A stretch of DNA of 64,000 bases from Echinometra lucunter (Eukaryota > Echinodermata > Echinoidea > Camarodonta > Echinometridae), in the NCBI GenBank assembly GCA_029962745.1, contig CM057158.1:4310938-4374937 (forward strand), written 5' to 3'. The notes below the pieces were generated by a model. It was not told where the DNA came from and did no database searches. It saw only the letters and a list, made by a program, of their open reading frames with translations. This document shows, one piece after another, positions 47,846 through 57,900 of this stretch (the first letter of the stretch is position 1; every line of letters starts with the position of its first letter). The translations under genes were made by a program, and so were the position numbers.

Positions 47846-48926
47846 GACACTCGACTATCGACTGACGTTATCTATCGAAAGCTCGAGGGCACCGAAGCGT
47901 GACGTTTTCTCAGTTTCTGTCGGCTACCTTCATCGGTTTGTTAAAAATATAAAACTTGGAGTTCATTATCGACATAACAAGAGGCAAGTATGAAACAGAG
48001 AGCCGGTTGTTTAATTCATAATAAAAGATTGTAATTTTCTCTTATTTAGTAGTTACAGGTTACATCACAAGATCGTTTAGCACCATTTAAAATTAAATTG
48101 ACCTCTTTCCATTCCAGTCCCATATGCTCAATATGGTGATGTGTCTCGCCCTGTGCTGTGATTTACGTAGGTCTAGAAATAATTAGATCTAGATCTAGCA
48201 GTTAGTATTCTAACAAGTTAGGCCGGCCGAGTGATTCCAGGTTAGCAGCCGAGTCAGAAATTATGAATTACCAGTGGTATGCAAAGGCTAATAATCTTGG
48301 CTATACAAATTTCATCCTTTCTCGTATTGATAATTCCTTCATTCTTTCAAATCTTTCTTCTCAGTTCTCATTTTATTTTTGTATTTTCATCTCTTTTACG
48401 TTTATTCTGCAATTTATCTCTATGAATTTAATCAGTCTCTGTAATGGATATTAGGAAAAAAATGGAAATAAAATATTTTATCATCATACAGCACAACAAA
48501 AAACAATTTTCCCAGCATTTCACTGATTATTACAGTGATATCAATTTTCAACTATAACTTAAGTTAGAGGTCGACCTTTGCAGAACAGAAATTTACACTG
48601 CCCAACTTATGAATGCTCCTGTATGCGTGTGTGACTCCAGGGCTGCGTTTCACGAAACCATCATAAGTCTAAGTTCATGGACATCCCATTGAAACGCGTA
48701 TTAATTCTACAACACGTGTTTCAATGGCATGTCCAAGAAGTTAGACTTATGACGGTTTCGTGAAACGCAGCCCAGTATTACAATTTAATAGAGGTTGGTT
48801 TGCTTCAAGATGAACTATTACAAAACTTAAATTTAAGATCAAATAATTGACTATAGTTGCTTTTCAGTAGTTATTTACAAATGACATTTTCATTCATTTT
48901 CAGACTGAGTGAGCCATACAACCAGG
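47846..48926. promoter_or_regulatory. Divergent AIRIM/OSGEP promoter region
   Basis: Only 1,081 bp separate the two start codons, on opposite strands. The stretch at about 47850-47950 is the CpG-richest part and has no TATA box, as in many bidirectional housekeeping promoters. The OSGEP ATG exon opens with an acceptor (TTTTCAG at 48897-48903), so an OSGEP 5' untranslated exon should lie within this interval. A hairpin MITE occupies 48640-48773. Confidence 0.6.
48640..48773. mobile_element. Near-perfect hairpin MITE with GGGCTGCGTTTCACGAAACC ends
   Basis: GGGCTGCGTTTCACGAAACC at 48640 pairs exactly or nearly so with the complement at 48773, and pairing continues through TCATAAGTCTAA. The 134 bp form one long stem. 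It lies in the inferred 5' untranslated intron of OSGEP. Confidence 0.88.
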
Positions 48927-51900
48927 ATGCCTACTGTTATTGGTTTTGAAGGCAGTGCCAACAAGCTTGGTATTGGGATTGTGAGAGATGGAGAAGTTCT
49001 GTCCAATCCTAGACATACCTACATCACCCCACCAGGGCAAGGTAAGCTTCATCTCCATTATTGGAAAGTGAATCTTTTCTGATTTTAGTTAAATTTAGCA
49101 CCAAGCTGTTTTACACTGGAAATTTCCATTATGGCAGAGCACTGGCCTTGTACATGTATTCTGACTCGGGTTAGAAACCAAGTTGATAGGCCAGTGCCCT
49201 TTAGTAAGGTATTAATCCTCAATATCAGGTTCCTCGGAGAGGACTTAATACCTGGGTCCTCTGGTCAGGCAAACCAAGAACCAATATTGAATAACTAGTC
49301 TCTAGAAATCATATTTCCATATTATTGAAAATGACATTGTATTTTCTTCTTGTAGTTTGCATTGCAGTGTTGGCCAGAGAATGTATTACCCAATTCTGAA
49401 AATAATGAACAGCTAGAGCAAGAAAGAAACATTGCATCTTAATTATTGTTATTCTGTGGTGGATTAATGAAGTGCCTTTTAATCTGACTATATTCCAATT
49501 TTGACAGTGATGTGCAGAGAATAGTTATCTGATCATGTCATTACAATGACATAGATTATAGATAGTGAAATGAATAAAAAGATATGTGTGTGAATGAAGC
49601 ATAAAAAAGAGGCATAGCAGTGGAATAACAGTAATTACCCTTGTATGATTATCTACCTGAATGCTGGTTTTTATGTCATCCTGAAATAAGGATTTCTGAT
49701 AGCCTGGCCTTAAAGGGTATAAAATTTGTTTACTTTTGTTCAGGTTTTCAACCCAGAGATACAGCTAGACACCATCAGCAACACATCATGTCTATCTTGA
49801 GAAGGTAACATCAATAACTGCAAGAAAGAAAGTGACTATGTTTATCACTGTGAATGGGGGGGGGGGGTGTCATTCAAGTTTAACAGTGCACCTGACATTA
49901 GAAATTGTTTTGCAGATGACGTAAGCAATTTGACATATCAATTAGCCCTACAACACAGATTCAGAAAACGATACATTTTGAATTTAACACAACCCAATGT
50001 TGAGTATAAATTCTTTCTATGTCTGGGTATTTTCCTTATATATTTCCAGGGCTTTGGATGAAGCTAAAATGACTCCAAAAGATATTGACTGTGTGTGCTA
50101 CACAAAAGGTAAGAGGTGTTAAGTTTTGAAAAGTGTGCATTGATATGGTAGATTCAGTTATTCATTTGAGTTTTTGATTTAGACTCAAGATCAATTATTA
50201 GGGGTCTTTGGTGTAGATCCTCCAATGATTCTACTTATTTTGATGTTGAACAAAAATAAGAGAATCAAATGGGAAAGCACAACCTGGACAGTAAATTGCT
50301 TTGATTGAATCTGAAAGCACATTTGAGTCGACATAGCAAATCATTGGTAATGCAATTATGACATATATCTGGAGATTAGACTACCAGTAATTTCAAATGA
50401 ATAAACCCAATTTTATTTTCTTCTGTCGTTCTGGTAGGATTTAGCAATCATTTTTTTTTTTCATTTAGTACACTTTATATTACATGAACAGAGGTAGCAT
50501 ACATAACATAAATGATACATGGAAAAGTCTGCAGTCCTTGTAAACAAAATGCTTGTGGCAGATATGCCTGAAGATACAAACATGATATAAAAGAAAGAAG
50601 AGATGTACAGACAAAGATAGGGAAGCACAGGATAGAGAGTTTAGATTAAGGAAGAAGAAGAAAGAAGACTGCAACATACTGTAGTAGTGACTGATTTTTA
50701 AGGCATGCATGTAAAACAATGGCAAGATATCAGTTGAGTTTAATACAGTAAAGGTGTATTTGCAGGAATTTTAAGATAATGATACTGGAAACATAATCAA
50801 CATGATGAGGTAAGGCATTGAAAGTGTTCAGTCCCAGCCAGCACATAATGATGAGGATAAGAGTGGTTTGATTTTTCTAAATGGGTATTGGGCACCATGT
50901 TTCTTTTTTTGTTTGTTTGGGGGTTTTTTTTTTCGAGAGTAGCATTCAGTTATTGCTATCATAAACTTTGCAGATTGATTATGATGAAACATTAACAATT
51001 TTCATTCAGCTTGTATTTTCATAGACTAAATGTTTGTATTTGTTTTAGAATTGATTTGATAGATTGATATGGGTACTTGCAAACTATCTCATTCTGTTCT
51101 TGTTTGTTTTCTACTCTCACAGGTCCAGGAATGGGTGCTCCACTGGTCTCTGTTGCAGTGGTGGCCAGGACTGTAGCTCAGCTGTGGAATGTTCCAATCA
51201 TTGGAGTTAATCACTGTATAGGGCGTATCCTTTAGCTTATAACAAGGAGCATGTTTGCTGCGGGGGGTTGTTGTAGGATATGTGATTGAGCCTTAATAGC
51301 TTGATGAAGCTGTAGGAATAGAAATGTTTTTTTCCTGCTGTAATTATTTTATTACTTTTCTGATTAAGCTTCTTTTTTAAAACCAATTCAGTGAATAAAA
51401 GCTGTCTTGTATTAAATTTAGAATTTGTTAATAAATAAAAAACTCGATGATTAATGTTTTTGACCTCAAATATAGTGGGAAAAAAGTGTTGTTTTTCCTT
51501 GATTAATATATCCCATAATGATTCACCAGATATTGAGATGGGGAGACTGGTAACAGGTGCTCAGAATCCGACTGTGTTATATGTCAGTGGTGGCAACACA
51601 CAAGTAAGTAGTCCACTCATTTAATTATTTGCTAAATTAAGTGATTTTTATGCCTCCGACCACCGTAGGTGGTGCCTGAGGCATTATGTTTTTGTTCTCG
51701 CGATAACTTAAAACCGTTTGACGGGTCAACTTAAAACTTGGCTCATGTATGCATATGGGAGGGACAATGATCTGATTAGATTTTGAGGTCTCAAGGTCAA
51801 AGGTCAAAGGTCATAGAGGTCATTATGTACATAGAAATGGTTTGTTCTCGCAATAACTCAACCATTTGACGGATCAACTTCAAACTTGGCTCATGTATTC

Positions 51901-54900
51901 ATATGGGAGGGACTATGGTCTGATTAGATTTTGGGGTCTCAAGGTCAAAGGTCAAAGGTCAGAGGTCATTATGTACATAGAAATGGTTCGTTCTTGCGAT
52001 AACTACACAACCATTTGACAGATCAACTTCAAACTTGGCTCATGTATGCATATGGAAGGGACAATGATCTGATGAGATTTTGGGGTCTCAAGGTCAAAGG
52101 TCAAAGGTCATAGAGGTCATTATATACATGAAACTTGTCGGTTCTTGCGATAAATCAACAACTCTGTGACGGTTCAACTTCAAACTTGGCTCATGTATGC
52201 ATATGGAAAGGGCAATGGTCTCATTAGATTTGGGGGTCACAAGGTCAAAGGTCAAGGTCAGAGATGTCATTGTATAAATGAAAATAAATCAACATAACTG
52301 TGCCATAATATTATATTTCTGATCTGGCAGTGGGGGAGGCATAAATTTTGACCGCGCGCGGTCGAGGATTCATCTAGTTTTTTTTTGTAAAGTAGTGAAG
52401 GACACTGCCTAACAGTCAAATGAGTCTTGAATTGCAAATGAAGTATACACCATGTAAAACTTATAACTGTGGTGCAGTGACAATAAAGTTCTGACAATAT
52501 GTGATGATGGTTTGGCATGGAAATTCAGTAAATGCAAAAACTGGGGCATAAAAGAAAAGAATTTTCAAGAATTGCCAGAAATAGTGGTAGCCCGAGAGGG
52601 GCACTCGACCCCAAAAGTGGTAGTTATGTGCCCTTGGCGAGACAAAAAACGGGGGCTTTGGAACGGGCTTATTGTGAAAAGGAGGGTCTTCGGAACGGGC
52701 TTCGGAACTACAAATGTTTGTGAAAACGAGGGTCTTTGGAACGGTTCGCCTGCGTGTGAGTGCGTATCCCTATGGAATGGGCATACGTGCATGCAGCTAG
52801 CCCGGCGGCACGGGCCCCGGGTGTGCTCGCGCAGAGGCGATGGTCGGACAGCGCTCTGCGGGCCGCTTTTCCCCAAAAATGCAGCTCATTGTAGCGGATC
52901 AATGTGGCCGGAACGGCATAACGAAAAACATGCGAAGCTTTGGAACAGATTTCTTTCTTCTTTTTTTCTCGATAAGAAGAAAATGCTATGCTTTGGAACG
53001 GCTTTCTTTGTTCTTTTTCTCAATAAGATAAAAATGCTATGCTTTGGAACGGAAATTTGAGTGTAAAAATGGGGGTCTTCTCCGCGGCACATACCCACCA
53101 CGCATTATATACTGAACGCCCCCACCCCCGGGAGTGCTAGTTGATGTACCGGTATGCTGGAACAAGCCTTTTTCTTCCTTTTAATGAAAAATTTTACTCA
53201 ATGCTTCTTTTATGTATTTCTTTGAAGGTAATAGCGTACTCACAGCATCGCTACAGAATATTTGGTGAAACCATCGACATAGCTGTTGGAAACTGTCTTG
53301 ATAGATTTGCTAGAATATTAAAGGTAAGAAACAAGATGTAATAATGATGATACATGTAATATGATCTTATTCTTGGTATCCAAATGCTCTTCTCATGAAG
53401 CTTGTCGACATGGCACATGCTATTAAAATATTAGCTTTTAAAATCATTATGAAAGACTACATTGCTTTGGCAACCAGGGGGTCTTTTTAATAGGTTAGGA
53501 CTGGCATACAAAGAGATTTGAACAACTCATAATATCATTATGCAAATAGAGTTAGCTTGATTGAGAACTAGGTCATCCAGCATGCCCAGTACCTTTGATT
53601 GACAGGTTGTACATTACACATGATATATTGCCTGCAATAGACCTGTTTACTAATCTACCAATCTACTGGTATTCAAATTTATGCACCTTTTTTTTCCAGT
53701 GCCCTTGGTTACCAACTAATCTGTTCACTTGTTATGCATAATTGCATCTGAAGAGAAAGAATCTAGTTTGCATGTATCTGTTACTATGTTGGGCAATCTT
53801 CTCGGATATCAAGGTAATTTTTAGTTGACAAGTACACTGTATGCGTACAATTAGTAAACAGGTCTATTTACACGAGCAGGTGTGTAATTGACAAGCTTGA
53901 CAAATCATGGCTTGCAGGAAGGAGGTAATCTACAAGTATTCAACAAAAGAGTAGTTTTGTAGTCAGATCTTTTAAACAAGTAGGAATGTATCATTAAAGG
54001 CAAAGTCCACCCCAAAAGTTTCACTGTTTTAATAAAAGGAGTTAAATTTGAACAGCATTTTAAAAAAGAAATGAGCAAAATTGGTTGAAGAATAAGAAAA
54101 TCACTCATTTACATTTTCTAGTAAATTACTCTCGGCTCTGCAAATTGGCAACACTGATGACATCATATGCGAGCAGCTCTCCATTCACTGTGTACATGAA
54201 ATTTCACATTTCCTCAATTTTCTTGGAAGTTACACATTTTCTCATCCCATAGTCAAGGCATGTTATGTTAAAAGCAATTCTTCTGAACATACATTGACTA
54301 TGGGGGTTAGAAAATGTGCAACTTCCAAGAAAATTAAGAAAATGTGAAATTTCATGTACAAAGTGAATGGAGAGCTGTCATCAGTGTTGCCAATTTGCAG
54401 AGCCGAGAGTAATTTCCTAGAAAATGTAAATGAGTGTACTTTTCTTATTCTTTGACTGATTTTGCTCATTTCTTTTTTTAAATGCTGTTCAAATTCATCT
54501 CCTTTTATTGAAACAGTAAAACTTCTGGGGTGGACTTTCCCTTTAACAATTCATCAATAAACTTATAGGATGAAATAGAACTTGGATACTTGTAAAAGGA
54601 TTTCTGTCTTTGAAAAGGCTTTGAATTTCAAAGCACATCATTTTAACACTCACAAATAAATATGGACTTTTTCTGCAGCTCTCAAATGATCCCAGCCCAG
54701 GGTATAACATTGAGCAGATGGCTAAAAAGTAAGTAGTGCTATTTATGGAAAAAAGTTGAAAGTTTTCTATAGGCACTCTATTTCAAGTCATTGAGACAGT
54801 TTTAATGCAGTTATTGTTAGTAATATTCATTGGTAATTTGGACTTTTACTGTTAATACAGATCTGCTAAGAATGTCAGATTTGTACTCCAAATGAGAGAA

Positions 54901-57900
54901 TGCTAAATCTCAGGTTTGTGAGCATTTGTTTGGCATTAATGATTGAAAAAAAAAAAGATTTAATACATAAGAATTTGATTGCAAAATATTCTCTTAAAAA
55001 TCTCAGCTATCTACTGTACAATGAATGTTAATTGTGAACTTTTTGTTTTCTTGTGTTATTTTCAGAGGAAACCAGTACATTGAGCTGCCTTATGTGGTGA
55101 AAGGCATGGATGTGTCTTTTTCTGGTCTACTGTCTTTCATTGAGGTAAAAACAATCAGATACTTCTCAGTTAATCACTCATTAATTTAATTTCTCAGGAG
55201 ATTATAGTGGTACCAGTAATGATGATTGTTACATTTGTATAACATGTAATACTATGTTTCTAAGTGCTTTTACATATAATTATTATTACCCTAGTCATTG
55301 CATTCAATCGCTGTTCCACACCTAAGTGCACCATCTCCACTCCCTTGGGAGCTATCTAGCCAGGTGCCAATTTACAGGTGGTTGTGTATATGAATGGCTG
55401 TTCGATTCCATTAACCCATTCGTGACAGGAATTATTTAAAGCCTAATTTAATCAGCTTTTATTCTTCAAATTGGCAACACCAACATTTTTATTTTATTGC
55501 TACATTTTTCTTATAAAACGTCATGTATCTGAAATGAATATAAATTGACAGAATTATGATGAGAAGTCAAATAGTTGCCAATTTGCAGGGGAAAATGGTG
55601 ATTTTAAACTTTCTATCACATTGCCAATTTAAGGATTTTAATGCTTATTTTCCTCTAAAAAATTTCAGCATCAAACAATGAATATTGATGCAACCAAAAG
55701 GGGCACAGTTTGTGTAGAATTTTTTGCTCTTTCTGCTCATGTATTTGGTATGATTTTTAGGGCTTTGCATCAAAAGATATTAGGCTTAACCACAAATTTG
55801 GACCTCTGTCACGAATGGGTTCCCTAATTCATGCCCACATGTGCACTTATGTCAAGTAGTCAAGTAGTTCTACCTCATAAATCACTTTTTATGTTAATTG
55901 AGAGTATGATTATTTGAGCTCACAATATCTCTTTGTAGAAGTGATATTTAAAGCTCATATTTTGAATGTAGTTATAGTGACATTGAACTCCTTACATACA
56001 GATCAAAATATGTTTGGTGATTGGTACACCTTAAAGGATAAAGAGGATTATTCTCCATTACATTTATAGGTCATATGATATTCTTTCTGTGTGTAGGATA
56101 TAGCCCACAAGAAGCTGAAATCAAAGGAATGCACTCCTGAAGACCTGTGCTTCTCATTACAGGTATTTAATATTCTAGAAAAGTTTAAATGGCATGGAAC
56201 CCTAATTGAATAGGCACTGTAGGGTCCAGACTCTGACCTGTTGGATTTTTTAGAATTCCACTGCATATACATCTCTTTAGTTGAGGTATTCATTCTAGTT
56301 ATGTGCCCAACTAAAAGTTTTCTATTAAAGATGTTTTTTTTCCTGAAATCAAATCTAAAATACAAATTATTTCAAGCAGTTGTGTATTAACCCATTCGTA
56401 CAGAGGTCCACATTTTGTGGTTTGGCCTAATATCTTTTGATGCAAAGCCCTAAAAATCATACCAAATACATGAGCAGAAAGAGCAAAAAATTCTACACAA
56501 ACTGTGCCCATTTTGGTTGTGTCAATATTCGTTGTTTGATGCTGAAAATTTTTTAAAGGAAAATAAGCATTAAAATCCTTAAATTGGCAATGTGATAGAA
56601 GGTTTAAAATCACCGTTTTCCCCTGCAAATTGGCAACTTTTGATTTCTCATAATTTCTGTCAATTTATATTCATTTCAGATACATGAAGTTTTATCAGAA
56701 AAATGTAGCAATAAAATAAGAATGTTGGTGTTGCCAATTTGAGGAATAAAAGCTGATCAAATTAGGCTTTAAATAATTCCTGTCACGAATGGGATAATAC
56801 AGAATTTGTACTTGTACCTTGCATATAGATCTAAATAAGCTCTTGGATGAAGGGTAGAATATCTCAAGTCAAATGTGATGAAAACCTCTTGCATAATGAT
56901 CTAGATCAATCATTTGATATATTTATTTGGAGCATTTTAGTGCCAAAGTAAACCAAGAAAAAATCAAATTATATCATTCCTTTAATTTATGTAACTGTTT
57001 GTACTTCCTTTGTCCCACCTATAGGAAACTATCTTTGCTATGTTGGTTGAAATCACTGAAAGAGCTATGGCTCACTGTGGCTCATCAGAAGTACTCATCG
57101 TGGGAGGTGTGGGATGTAAGTCCCTAGTTTAATAAGTCATAGGAATATATGCAAATATATACATAAACTTACTAATTTGCCAGCTTGTATTTAATTTACC
57201 TTTCCATGAACATTTTGAAATAACATTAGTTTTGATAAGGAAGCTAGTTTTATGCAGATAGTGATCATGCGACATTAAGTTTGATAGACTAAACATAAGC
57301 TACGCGTGTCTGTGACTTCAGTAGAAAACTTCATTCTTGGTAGAAGTTTAGTAACAGCAGAAAAATCAGAAAAAAACTGTTACAATTTGAGATAAATTAG
57401 CTTCAGTGCCGTATATAGAGTCTGGCGAACTCTATTTCAGTAGGGTACAACATGGCACAATTTCTTTTTTTTTTATTGTGCTTGCCTAACAAAGCAAAAT
57501 GCGCCATGTTGTTATCTATTGAAACCGAGTTGGCCAGACTCTCTCTCTATACAGCACTGATTAGCCTATGATGGCACCATACTCAACATCCCTGACTTGC
57601 CACTTATAGGTCTGAACTTTCACTTTGTGTTTCCTTGTGTTTCCTTGTGTTTCCTTGTTGGAATATTTCTCACCCCAAGACACTTGATATGAAGTTTTTG
57701 TTTCTTATCAGTGTTTGTTTGATTGGTAGGTAACCTGAGACTACAGGAGATGATGGGTAAGATGGCAGAAGAGAGAGGTGCTACATTATGTGCTACTGAT
57801 GACAGGTAAAATTTGTAAACATTTCTAAGAAAATGGAAAAAAAATGAAAGGTTATCTGTTTGTGTTGCACATACACTCACATACACCTCCTTAAAACTGT

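Noticed and set aside
52512..53060. 182-residue open frame with Trp-Asn-Gly / Phe-Gly-Thr-Gly repeats
   Set aside because: It lies inside a repeat element and reflects the TTTGGAACGG motif repeated in frame. No known domain, no splice context.
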